Shown: positions 8,649 to 16,372 of the stretch, in pieces | How positions within the stretch are numbered: the first letter of the stretch is position 1 | How the letters are laid out: each line of letters begins with the position of its first letter | NCBI GenBank assembly: GCA_005223375.1 | Contig: RXOD01004908.1 | Location: forward strand, 1 to 17,256 | Source of the DNA: Amoebophrya sp. AT5.2 | Lineage: Eukaryota; Sar; Dinophyceae; Syndiniales; Amoebophryaceae | Reading direction: 5' to 3' | DNA length: 17,256 bases | Program-made: the position numbers and the translations under genes | Notes under the pieces: model-generated | Database searches by the model: none | What the model was told of the DNA's origin: nothing | What the model saw: only the letters and a program-made list of their open reading frames with translations

Positions 8649-11087
8649 ATGGAGGTGGAGAGTGTTCTTTCCGAAACAAATCATCAGAAAAAGGACGAGG
8701 CTGCACTGCTGCAGATGATCCAGGTTCGAACAAGTCGTGGCTTTGTCGGGGACGGCGGATCCGCGAATCAGTACCGGCCGGTGGGCAAGAAAGAACAGGT
8801 CTCCTCCTCCGCCGTCTTGAAGAGAACAACTGGCCGCAGCGTGGTGATGCCACCGACGAGGGCCAGTGCTGCCACAATGAACCTCTCAACAAGCCAACCT
8901 GCTGAGCAGCGATCTGTACAGCTGCAAACCTCATCCTCGACTTCATCGTCTAGGATGAAACGCCGGGGGTTGAAAAATAAGAGCATCTTCTTCATCTTCA
9001 ACAGATATACCCGTTTCCTCAAGATGTCACTGCACTACTCTTTCGCGCTGGTGCTGCCGTCCTCGGTGTACATGATCGATGGCGCGATCGCCATGGCGAG
9101 CGGTGCAGGTGGTGCTGAACAAACCGCGGAGATAGAAACGACGCGCGTCGATGTCGAACGAGTAGTGCTGATCGGGGAGGCAGGTCGAAGCCGTGGCTCA
9201 AGAAGAAATGCGACCGCTCCGATGGACTTCAAGCCGCTAGTGAGGTGGGAAGGAAGGGACAAGACCGCAGATGTAGTTTTTAGGTGGCAAGCGCGAGCGG
9301 AGGACTTCGTAAGAGCAGCGACGTCTCCGCTTCGAGCGCTCTATCGCGTTTTGGGGGGGCTGCTGCACGAGGAGAGCGATGTCGTCGTGGAGAGCGGGAC
9401 GGGGACACCCGGAAAAGATGGAAGTACGGCGGGAATCGAGAAGAGAGACGGAGGTGCCGACGAAGCGGACGCAGGATCAAATCCCCTTTTCTTCACACAG
9501 CTCGCGTCTGATGTTGAAGAGCGCGCCCGCCCTCCATCTCGAGCTCGTGGTGCCGTAGCTGCTGGTGGAGAAAAGAAGACGGCGAGCAAGGACCGCGATC
9601 GCAAGGACTCCGGGGTATCGTCATCTGTGACCGTGGTGGACACTACGATCCGCACAATTGGAACGGGGGACGTGGCGCACAGTGTCTCCAACCCCGGTCC
9701 TCAACATGTCCAAAACCACGCGCCGCGACTAGCTCCGGCATCCCAAGTAGACGGAAGTTCCCACTCCGAACCTCCACCGTCCAATACTCCACAGGCGGCA
9801 GCCCATCGCCAGCGACAGTCACAAGTTGGCGAAAAAGTGGAGAGGCCGGAGCAGTTGGACGCAGTGGCAATGTCATCGGCTGGAAGCATTCACGCAATGG
9901 CGCGCGACGGCTCCGCCCCCTCTACTTCGGCTGATACGCGTAGCGAAGTGGCAAAGGACGCGTTCTCGTCTCTTGGATCACCTGCGATCCGCTCCCCTTC
10001 CTCACATCTCCAGCAGAAGCAGTCGCAGAAGCAGCAAAGCGCCTCGTTTTTGGAGCACGAAGCGCAGAAGGCCTCTTCGGCGTCGAGCTCTCAACTCTCC
10101 ACCGCCCAGCAGAAGCATGAAACAGCAGCAAAGGGTCACTTCGTCCACGCAGCCACGACGGCGGAACAAGCGGCGTCCTCCGTGTTCTTCCAAACTCCAT
10201 CACCCAACATGCAACAGCCAGCAACCCGTCAACAGCGGCAGGCACAAAATGTTGGCGAAAAACTGGCGGAGCAGACGCAGCAATTAGGCGCATTGTCGTC
10301 CTCGGGTAGAAACACCAACTCAGGTGGAGCAGATGGTGACGTCTCCGGCTCCGCTTCTACAAACAAGGACGTCAAAGGCATGGAGAGCACGTCTTCGTTC
10401 CTGGAACAGTCCTATGGCCACCTCCTTCTGGGGGAGCAGACCAGCTCGCCTTCAGACGGAGCGGGAAGAGCAGCCTCAGCGTCCTCCTCCTCGGGTATTG
10501 GTAGTCAGCCTCAAACGACTAGCGGCCTGCAGAAGCACACGGCAAACGCGGAAAAACAAACCGCTGGCGGCCGATCCCAATCGTCCGCAGCACAGCTCCT
10601 GTTAGCCTCTCCCGTGTTCACTGGGGAAGGCAGGCAGGAGATTGAGGTTGAGCATCCCACCAGTGGCGGCAAAGGTGGTTCGGTGCGAACTGCGGACGCG
10701 AGCCGAGCTAGTTCTGTTCTCAGTACGCGTACTCGTGCTGAGGCTGAGGCTGCTGCTAAGGCTAAGTGCATTCCGGAGGGCCAGAAGTGTGGAGTAGATG
10801 CAGAAGAAAGCCGCGGCTATACTCCGCGTATCGACTGCTGCCGCCCCGATATGGACCCAGTTTACTGCCAAATTTGGACTGACGGGAGCAACAGCGTCGA
10901 CGGGGGAAATAACAAAATGTTTGGGTGGCTTCCTATCCGTTTCCCTTCCAACCCTTTCCGAAAACAGCCTGAACCTCAAGTAGTCCGATTCCCAAGACAC
11001 ACTAAACACATAAAAGACGAAAAATTTTTTTTGATGTTCTTCGCGAGTCTCCGCCACGACTCCGAGAGGGAGCACCGTCGCAGATAG
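8649..11087 (+). CDS. Large Ser/Gln/Ala-rich protein with a cysteine-confined C-terminal module, function unknown
   Basis: An 812-residue frame ending in TAG at 11085-11087. Residues 1-102 are polar. A basic stretch (MKRRGLKNK, from Met103) is followed by a hydrophobic segment at about 126-151 (MSLHYSFALVLPSSVYMIDG), which may be a signal peptide or anchor if translation starts at Met103 or Met126. Residues 190-245 look foldable (FKPLVRWEGRDKT, FRWQARAEDFV). About 260-690 is low-complexity Ser/Gln/Ala/Thr with a degenerate internal duplication. All five cysteines lie between 707 and 740 in the order C-x6-C-x15-C-C-x8-C. The adjacent-cysteine pattern recalls small disulfide-rich folds, but the sixth cysteine of a classic knottin is absent. 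The last 70 residues are basic and aromatic. No homologue is recognised. Secretion is inferred from the hydrophobic segment and cysteine clustering only. Introns cannot be excluded, and the start is uncertain. Confidence 0.6.
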   Translation: MEVESVLSETNHQKKDEAALLQMIQVRTSRGFVGDGGSANQYRPVGKKEQVSSSAVLKRTTGRSVVMPPTRASAATMNLSTSQPAEQRSVQLQTSSSTSSSRMKRRGLKNKSIFFIFNRYTRFLKMSLHYSFALVLPSSVYMIDGAIAMASGAGGAEQTAEIETTRVDVERVVLIGEAGRSRGSRRNATAPMDFKPLVRWEGRDKTADVVFRWQARAEDFVRAATSPLRALYRVLGGLLHEESDVVVESGTGTPGKDGSTAGIEKRDGGADEADAGSNPLFFTQLASDVEERARPPSRARGAVAAGGEKKTASKDRDRKDSGVSSSVTVVDTTIRTIGTGDVAHSVSNPGPQHVQNHAPRLAPASQVDGSSHSEPPPSNTPQAAAHRQRQSQVGEKVERPEQLDAVAMSSAGSIHAMARDGSAPSTSADTRSEVAKDAFSSLGSPAIRSPSSHLQQKQSQKQQSASFLEHEAQKASSASSSQLSTAQQKHETAAKGHFVHAATTAEQAASSVFFQTPSPNMQQPATRQQRQAQNVGEKLAEQTQQLGALSSSGRNTNSGGADGDVSGSASTNKDVKGMESTSSFLEQSYGHLLLGEQTSSPSDGAGRAASASSSSGIGSQPQTTSGLQKHTANAEKQTAGGRSQSSAAQLLLASPVFTGEGRQEIEVEHPTSGGKGGSVRTADASRASSVLSTRTRAEAEAAAKAKCIPEGQKCGVDAEESRGYTPRIDCCRPDMDPVYCQIWTDGSNSVDGGNNKMFGWLPIRFPSNPFRKQPEPQVVRFPRHTKHIKDEKFFLMFFASLRHDSEREHRRR
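9765..10560 (+). repeat. Degenerate internal duplication within the Ser/Gln-rich ORF
   Basis: At protein level, PSNTPQAAAHRQRQSQVGEK (ending at residue 396) matches PNMQQPATRQQRQAQNVGEK (ending at 538), and both are followed by a Gln-Leu-x-Ala-x-x-Ser-Ser pattern. Further on, SFLE recurs at 466 and 583. The two copies are offset by about 120-142 residues and are much diverged in DNA, so the duplication is old. Confidence 0.5.
10767..10868 (+). other. Segment encoding the five-cysteine module
   Basis: Codons for Cys707, Cys714, Cys730, Cys731 and Cys740 of the 8649-11087 ORF. No other cysteine codon occurs in that frame. Spacing is C-x6-C-x15-CC-x8-C, with Gly-Gln-Lys-Cys-Gly around the second cysteine. 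Confidence 0.7.
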
Positions 11088-11316
11088 GTACTTACTCCAC
11101 CAGACCGCTACTAGGCTTCGACTTGGCGCCGGCGCACCAATTAACTCTGAATCTGAAAGCGCTTTAATTATTTTACCGACGCACTAAACTGGAACAATTT
11201 TTAACATTGGATGAGCTTGTTAGGATTTAGATGGAAGATAGTTGAAATTTACCTTGGATTTAGTTAAAATTCAGTTGCGATTTTGAACACAATGGGCCGG
11301 ATTTTTGAAATTTTTT
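11088..11316. other. AT-rich spacer after the Ser/Gln-rich ORF
   Basis: A GTACTTAC donor-like string directly follows the stop codon at 11088. It is followed by AT-rich sequence with GGATTTAG twice and runs of T. No coding potential is seen. Confidence 0.4.
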
Positions 11317-11418
11317 GCCCCCGGGGGCGAAGCCGGGTAAACAAGGTCCGCTCATGCTGCCTAGGTGTACGTCCCACCTACAGTTTTGAGGACATCCAAA
11401 CCTCCCAGTTTGGAATAC

Positions 11419-11471
11419 AGAGTCCCCTCCCCCGTTCCCCTTCGTCTTAACCTAGGTGTTTAGGGGACTCT
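11419..11471. repeat. Inverted repeat, 10-bp perfect arms
   Basis: AGAGTCCCCT (11419-11428) and AGGGGACTCT (11462-11471) are exact reverse complements with a 33-nt loop. Confidence 0.7.
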
Positions 11472-12171
11472 ACATAAGATCAAAACAAGATCATCTATCA
11501 GCTCCAACACGAGATCCTCGCTTTTCCTTCTCAAGATCTCGGACGCTAAGGGTCGGGCTCCCCTCCCCTGCCCTGCGCCACCGCAGGTGGCGTGGATAGA
11601 AAAGTCGCCAATCAAAATTTAAAAAATTTAATGGTGTTCTCTCGATCGAAGATCCTATGACAGATCACGGGTAAGGAACTTCGTACGCTACTGGTTTTTT
11701 GGCACTGCGTACAGTCCATGACCACGCTGCAAGAAGTGAATGAGGCTTAGGCTCCTCATGCCCTCCCCTCGCCAGCTCGGTGATGCTTGACGGCCGGCCC
11801 CTCACATCACGCGCGCGCCGTGCGCCCTTATGGCCACGTCGGCTGCCACTCGTTGGTGCAGCCCCCCCTTTACATCTGCGCTTCGTCGCACCAGATTTAC
11901 GTGTCGTTGCACCAAGTCCTCAGGCGTCCCTAGGACTTTCCTCGTACTACCGCCTGGCAGCCGACGGGCCGTCGCCCTTGACACTCCTATGGAGCGATAG
12001 ATGCGAGGATTCTGATGTAGCTCCCGGTGGGCTACGCCTTTACTACTAAAGTCTCGGCTTTCTGCTAGATTTCAAGGTCGCTACGCGGCCTTCTTTTGGA
12101 TGTACCGAAGCGCTCTTCGCCCGCATCAGGCACCTCGTCAGAGGCCTTTTCGCGGGATTCAACTAACATAA

Positions 12172-12190
12172 AGGTCCAACTATTGGACCT
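12172..12190. repeat. Tight hairpin, 8-bp arms and 3-nt loop
   Basis: AGGTCCAA, loop CTA, TTGGACCT: perfect complementarity. A second hairpin, CCAGGT-TTGG-ACCTGG, lies at 12256-12271. Confidence 0.7.
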
Positions 12191-13216
12191 AAATTAGCAA
12201 CTTCCCGGCGGATTAGCTGCGGCGGCTTCTGCCTAGCAGCTCAGAGAGACATGCTCCAGGTTTGGACCTGGCGCGGTGTTGGATAGCGCGCAGCGCTACC
12301 ATTGAATCGGATTGAAGAAAATGAAATCAGTGACACGCTCGCAGCTTGGATGGGCGCGGGGATCTGTTCCGGACGTAGTGAGAGAGAGCGTTTTAAACGT
12401 GTTTAAAAATGCATCCCCCCTTATAGGCTATGTTGTACCCATTTCGTGGCTCTGTTTCTGGTGTCGTGATGTGGTTTGGGATGGTGATGTCGCATCAATA
12501 TCGCGTCATGACGTTTTTCGTCACACCTTGCTTGTAGTCGGATCCCGAACCCATGGTGCGCGAACCCCCCTCGTCGCTTTTGCGGTGATAATGTTTGGGA
12601 TCCTTCTTGCCTCTGTTATGCTCGTCCTTGGACAGTGGTCGTCTCGGTTGAAGCTCCGTAGCTGGTAGGTTCGTTGTCGTAAGGTGTTGTCTTTGGTTCT
12701 GAGTTTCATGCTTTGACTATAGGTATCTGTGCATGGATATACTTGGCGCGGCGCATTAATATCGCAGGCAGTGCGTTCGTCTGCGTCCTTATCTGATCTC
12801 CGCCGTGGCTTGGTTACTCTCATTTTTGTAGCAGTGACGCCATTGTTGCCGCTGGTTCTTAGCAGCTGTCGACGGACTGACTCTGCGCTCCTTTCAATCT
12901 TTGCTCTTGGTGTTCTCGCCTCTATACTTGAAAAAGGGTCCTCCCCCACAAAAACTGCTGATGCGTAAAGTCCTGGAAATGTCCCACTTGTTTGCTCAAC
13001 CGCTGCGACTTGTCGAAGTGTCCCTTCTGGTCCAGAGAGCATCCCCTGCTTGGCTTTTTGTCACGCCATCCAGGACCACGCATTGGCTGCACCCTTCGCC
13101 CAGCCGGGACTCGCGAAGGCCAGTTAATCTAATCCAATCTAATCGAAGTTTTTTGTTTCTTTTCTGGCTTTGCGGTGTCTGCCTCGTGGCCGTGGAACAG
13201 CGTCCAAAAGGTCCCG

Positions 13217-13248
13217 AAGCGCCCACTTCTTGCGGAAGGTGGGCGCTT
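13217..13248. repeat. Hairpin, 10-bp perfect arms
   Basis: AAGCGCCCAC (13217-13226) and GTGGGCGCTT (13239-13248) are exact reverse complements around a 12-nt loop. Confidence 0.7.
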
Positions 13249-13412
13249 TCATTCAGCCTTCCTGAGTTTGGCTGCCTTGGGTTCTGCAACACCACCAAAA
13301 GGGCACCTCCTCTTGACGCCTTGTGCCAGCGTAGATGCCCCCGGGATCGCGGCGGCAGCCATAGGGAGACTTCAGGTCCCGACTTTCTCTCAGCGAAAGC
13401 AGGCAGAGTCGT

Positions 13413-13450
13413 CGAAAACTTCAACTTTCGCTGAAAAGTTGAAGTTTTCG
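13413..13450. repeat. Long perfect hairpin, 16-bp arms and 6-nt loop
   Basis: CGAAAACTTCAACTTT (13413-13428), loop CGCTGA, AAAGTTGAAGTTTTCG (13435-13450). The right half recurs at 14613-14628 with 15 of 16 bases identical (GAAAAGTTGTAGTTTT), but that copy lacks the left arm. This suggests a dispersed repeat family. Confidence 0.8.
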
Positions 13451-13925
13451 CGCGCTTTCGCGTTGTGGGGTGTTAGTGCGGGTTTTTTCGGAAGAGGTTG
13501 AGAATTCGAATGGTGTAAGTGCCGGAACTTGTTCTGGCTTTCTCTCTTACGCCAAGACCCTTGGCTCATGATGTCGCGCGTTGCTCGTGGTCTCGCGCCC
13601 ATTTTATTCGCGTGTGCTGACCAGCGCAAGAGGGCCGCCGCTGGTCGTGGAAATGCCAGCGAAGGCTGGTCGCCCGTTTGAGCTTGTCAATTTTTCGCCC
13701 CGGACGATCTCACTTAGAAAAGTGCAGAGCGGGCCAAAAGAGCTAAGCGGGGCGACACTTTTTGGCGCTCTCAGTCTTTGGGGGGCGCGCAATACGTTAG
13801 GACGCGCCTCATGGCAAGGCTTTGGCTCGTACTGCGCCCGTTACTGCGTTAGCGTGCCTATTTCTCTATGGATATGCGGGCCTCATTCTGTGTCCAGCTT
13901 TTCTGTGTGTCGTGCGTTCAGAAAA

Positions 13926-13979
13926 GGACACAAAAGCGGACACAAAAGGGGACATGAAAGTGGACAAAAAAAGTGGGCA
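13926..13979 (+). repeat. 12-bp tandem array, GGACA-type, forward
   Basis: GGACA begins at 13926, 13938, 13950 and 13962, an exact 12-bp period. A diverged fifth unit (GGGCA at 13975) is shifted by one base. Units read roughly GGACAxxAAAGx. Confidence 0.8.
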
Positions 13980-14005
13980 TGCGTGTCCACTTTTGCCGCT
14001 TTCGT

Positions 14006-14027
14006 GCGTCAGTTTTGCGTCAGTTTT
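14006..14027. repeat. Perfect 11-bp tandem duplication
   Basis: GCGTCAGTTTT occurs at 14006-14016 and again directly at 14017-14027, between the two oppositely oriented 12-bp arrays. Confidence 0.75.
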
Positions 14028-14058
14028 CATTGAGGAAAAAAGTCGCCAAACTGATGAG

Positions 14059-14076
14059 AGTGGACATATGTCCACT
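14059..14076. repeat. 18-bp perfect palindrome
   Basis: AGTGGACATATGTCCACT is its own reverse complement. It joins one forward and one reverse unit of the GGACA repeat head to head. Confidence 0.8.
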
Positions 14077-14155
14077 TTGTCCACTTTTGGCCGTTTGTCC
14101 GTTTTCATGTCCACTTGTGTGGCCACTTGCGTGGCCACTTTCTTGTCCACTTTTT
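14069..14155 (-). repeat. 12-bp tandem array, same unit in reverse orientation
   Basis: TGTCC or TGGCC begins at 14096, 14108, 14120, 14132 and 14144, an exact 12-bp period. Irregular units precede it at 14069, 14078 and 14088. This is the reverse complement of the 13926-13979 unit, so the two arrays form a large imperfect inverted repeat. Confidence 0.8.
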
Positions 14156-15041
14156 GTCTCTTGTTCGGACGGCTTCTCGTAGCTTGGATTTCTCTTTTCT
14201 AAGTTGCGCTTCCGCAGGTGCGCTCGCTCCTGCAAGTCCGGCTGCGCGCCCACTGTGTGCCGCGCGGCGTTGATCTGCAGCGTCCGATCGTCGGGCCTAT
14301 GACTTTGCGACGCAATGCCTTTTGCTTCTGTTAAGCATGCGCGAATCTGTGGAGGCACTGCGCAACTGGCGTAGGCCTTGGCCGGACGCGTTCGCTTGGG
14401 CCGAGCGCCCGCGACATCTCGACAAAAGTGCGCCGCGCCGTGCCTAAAGCCGAGACTTCCGCCGACGGTTCCATGTCATGTGCGTGCGCAAGCTTAGTAT
14501 GCGCGCCACTTCTCTCGCGAGCTTCTGCGCTCATGGCTTCACTTTTCGTCTCTGACTTGGGCAGATTTCTGGCGCTCGCCCGATTAAGTTCGCCAAAGTT
14601 ACAAGCTTGGCAGAAAAGTTGTAGTTTTGCAGCATTTTGTTGGGTTCTGTTGGTTTGGATGGTTGGACCAGGCTCAGCATTCGGATCACCTGTAGAAGCA
14701 GTCGCGAGGCAGTTCCCATCCAGTAGGGGGCTGATTTCGCCTATTCCCCACAGCGGGGTTGGCGGGTGATCCCGTTGGACCTAGCCGAAGCTGCCGGAGG
14801 CATTGCATTGCCAAAGAGATTCGTGCTCAGTCTCTGGCTTTTTCTGGGTCGTTTGCCTCGCTATCGCGCGGCTCTGTGCGCCTCTACAACTTTTTTAAAT
14901 GTCAAACAGTCGCATTTTTTTTTTTGCGAACCAAAAACGCGCCGAAATCGCCCAAAATTTCATCTTTTTTAATTATAAGTAAGTCTCATCTTTTCTTCTT
15001 GGATAATCTTACAAGCTCATCCATTCTCAACAATTTCGGAG

Positions 15042-15081
15042 GCGCATTAATTGGCACGAGAGTGCGCATCAGTTAATGCGC
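15042..15081. repeat. Inverted repeat, 9-bp perfect arms
   Basis: GCGCATTAA (15042-15050) and TTAATGCGC (15073-15081) are exact reverse complements. Confidence 0.65.
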
Positions 15082-15088
15082 TTAATGC

Positions 15089-15129
15089 GTTTTATAGCGT
15101 TTACAGCTCGACTTTAAACGCTATAAAAC
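15089..15129. repeat. Hairpin, 15-bp perfect arms
   Basis: GTTTTATAGCGTTTA (15089-15103) and TAAACGCTATAAAAC (15115-15129) are exact reverse complements around an 11-nt loop. The words TTAATGCGCTT and ATAGCGTTTA from this block recur in direct orientation at 15203-15213 and 15215-15224. Confidence 0.8.
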
Positions 15130-15187
15130 ACGACTAAACACATAAAACGCATCAATTTCGAAATTAGTAGCGTTTTTGCCCCGGGGT

Positions 15188-15207
15188 ATTAATTTCCGGA
15201 AATTAAT
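15188..15207. repeat. 20-bp perfect palindrome
   Basis: ATTAATTTCCGGAAATTAAT is self-complementary. A further palindrome, AATTTCGAAATT, lies at 15154-15165. This is the densest cluster of symmetric sequence in the window. Confidence 0.8.
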
Positions 15208-15444
15208 GCGCTTCATAGCGTTTAAATTATAAAGTCACCCCCTCGGCGGGAGCGCCTGGCGGAAATTTTATTTCTTGCGCGGGCCGGCTCGTCGGAACCA
15301 GTGACCCCCCGGCGGGGCTACAGGGTCTGGCCTGATCCGGGAGCGTTGCCGTAGGCTTGTACGTCAGTCGAGTAGTGTGGACGCCACGCCCTCGCGAAGT
15401 GCTCCCGTAAAAAAATTATTATCTTTTTTATTTTTCCCTTTTAG

Positions 15445-15873
15445 GTGTCTTGGGAACTCGGTCCACATGTTGAAACGCCGTGGACATGCCGTCGCATCGC
15501 GGTCGACCCCCGAGACGACCATACTCGGCGAGGAGCAGCTATTTCCCCTACTATTGCCGCAGCGAGCCCCCGCCCCGAGCAGCTGCGAGCAGAGCGAGAC
15601 CCGAGCTTGGGGGAGTTGGCACTTGACGGCTATAAAGCAAGCCAGGAGTACGACTTGCGGCAGCAGCAGAATAACATGTGGGGCGGCATAATGCAAAGCG
15701 GAATCAATGCAGCGGCGGGCAACCAACAACAAGATGGTCAAGAAGACACAAGCGCTGGCGACGGGGAGGAGCAGAGTTCGTCTTCGTCCGAGGACACTGG
15801 GGACGTGGAGCAGAGTTCGTCCTTGGCCGAAAAGCGGCTCAGCAAAGTAGACCAGCACAAGCAGCAGGAGTAG
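15445..15873 (+). CDS. Probable last exon of an unidentified Gln/Glu/Ser-rich protein
   Basis: A 142-codon open frame ends in TAG at 15871-15873. It has no convincing ATG at its start, but it begins directly after a strong acceptor (TTATTTTTCCCTTTTAG, ending 15444) followed by GT, like the helicase introns. The second half looks most protein-like: LALDGYKASQEYDLRQQQNN, then WGGIMQSGINAAAGNQQQ, then an acidic Ser-rich tail containing a repeated EQSSS motif and ending DQHKQQE. No family is recognised. The upstream exon is not identified. A donor-like CCGCAG|GTGCGC at 14218 matches the helicase intron 1 donor but has no convincing exon before it. The first 50 residues could be read in another frame. 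Confidence 0.5.
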   Translation: MSWELGPHVETPWTCRRIAVDPRDDHTRRGAAISPTIAAASPRPEQLRAERDPSLGELALDGYKASQEYDLRQQQNNMWGGIMQSGINAAAGNQQQDGQEDTSAGDGEEQSSSSSEDTGDVEQSSSLAEKRLSKVDQHKQQE

Positions 15874-16372
15874 GCGCAGCGAGACGATGTTGAGTAGACG
15901 AACTTGATGTACTTGTAGTAGCTTCAACATCAAATTCAAACGATCGCGGCCAACGCAAGGATCTATGTATTGGAATCGACTTGAATGCATGAATTACTCA
16001 GTAATAATACGCGGGAGCGATGACGCTACGAACCCGAGTGTTCAAGAACGATCTTGATTCGACTCACGCTGATCCGGATTTTTTTTTTCGATTCCTTCCT
16101 CGAGTAGGGTAAATCATCATCAACCTCGTCGTGGTCGGCAGCCAGCAGACAGACACAGAAGCAGAATGAAACTAAGTAGAATGAAACAAATGTATCTATG
16201 AATCAATGTAGGTGTTGTCTTGGAGGTAGGTTGAAGACAGCCACTGAGTTCTTGGAGTGTTTCCAAGGCTTGGCTCCGAAGAAGATACACATCAGATGTA
16301 CTAGTATCTTCCAAGATTTTCTTTTATTTTCTTTAATTTTCTTGGATTTGATCATTTGTCTAAACGGGGGAC
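15874..16372. other. Intergenic region before the aminoacylase gene
   Basis: About 500 bases of AT-rich sequence with T runs at 16080-16088 and 16317-16350, and an 8-bp hairpin (GAAGATAC 16281-16288, GTATCTTC 16304-16311). No gene is seen. It presumably holds the 3' UTR of the upstream gene and the promoter of the aminoacylase gene. Confidence 0.5.

Larger units (their letters stand above)
11317..12311. other. Hairpin-dense GC-rich non-coding tract
   Basis: About 1 kb opening with the palindrome GCCCCCGGGGGC (11317-11328). Perfect short hairpins follow at 11419-11428/11462-11471, 11576-11592, 12172-12190, 12256-12271 and 12284-12298. An 89-codon frame at 11780-12049 has no motifs and an Arg/Pro/Leu composition typical of a GC-rich non-coding frame. 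It does not resemble 18S, 28S or 5S rRNA in the stretches I can recall. It could be a structured RNA locus or the end of a repeat element. Confidence 0.4.
12312..15444. other. Gene-poor repeat-rich tract
   Basis: About 3.1 kb with many overlapping frames of 60-180 codons in both directions. None has recognisable motifs, and none continues across the tract. Two neighbouring frames (from 12321 and in 12729-12968) contain hydrophobic stretches but do not splice together in frame. The tract carries the hairpins, 12-bp arrays and palindromes listed separately. No reverse transcriptase, transposase or long terminal repeat could be recognised by eye. Confidence 0.5.

Noticed and set aside
8179..8946. 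255-codon open frame on the minus strand
   Set aside because: Its Arg/Ser/Pro/Cys-rich composition has no motifs, and it overlaps the 5' part of the 8649-11087 ORF, so it is probably a shadow.
9194..9202. TGGCTCAAG, matching the 3' end of the dinoflagellate spliced leader
   Set aside because: It is only nine bases, lies inside the Ser/Gln-rich ORF and lacks the remaining spliced-leader sequence. A chance match in a window this size is not surprising.
12052..12076. Stretch resembling the 5' part of U2 snRNA (TCTCGGC...TAGAT...CAAG), next to a U5-loop-like GCCTTTACTACTAAAG
   Set aside because: The match needs several gaps, the branch-site recognition sequence and Sm site of U2 are absent, and the U5-like part lacks the flanking stem.
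12321..12968. Two + strand frames with hydrophobic, membrane-like segments
   Set aside because: I tried joining them through a 58-nt GTAGG...TATAG intron, but the frame does not match. Codon use and composition are like the surrounding non-coding tract.
12521..13042. 173-codon minus-strand frame
   Set aside because: No recognisable domain, and it overlaps other equally long frames in a repeat-rich tract.
14913..14937. T-run flanked by CGC and GCG, resembling a terminator hairpin
   Set aside because: A bacterial-type terminator is not expected in this eukaryotic context, and the stem is only 4-5 bp.
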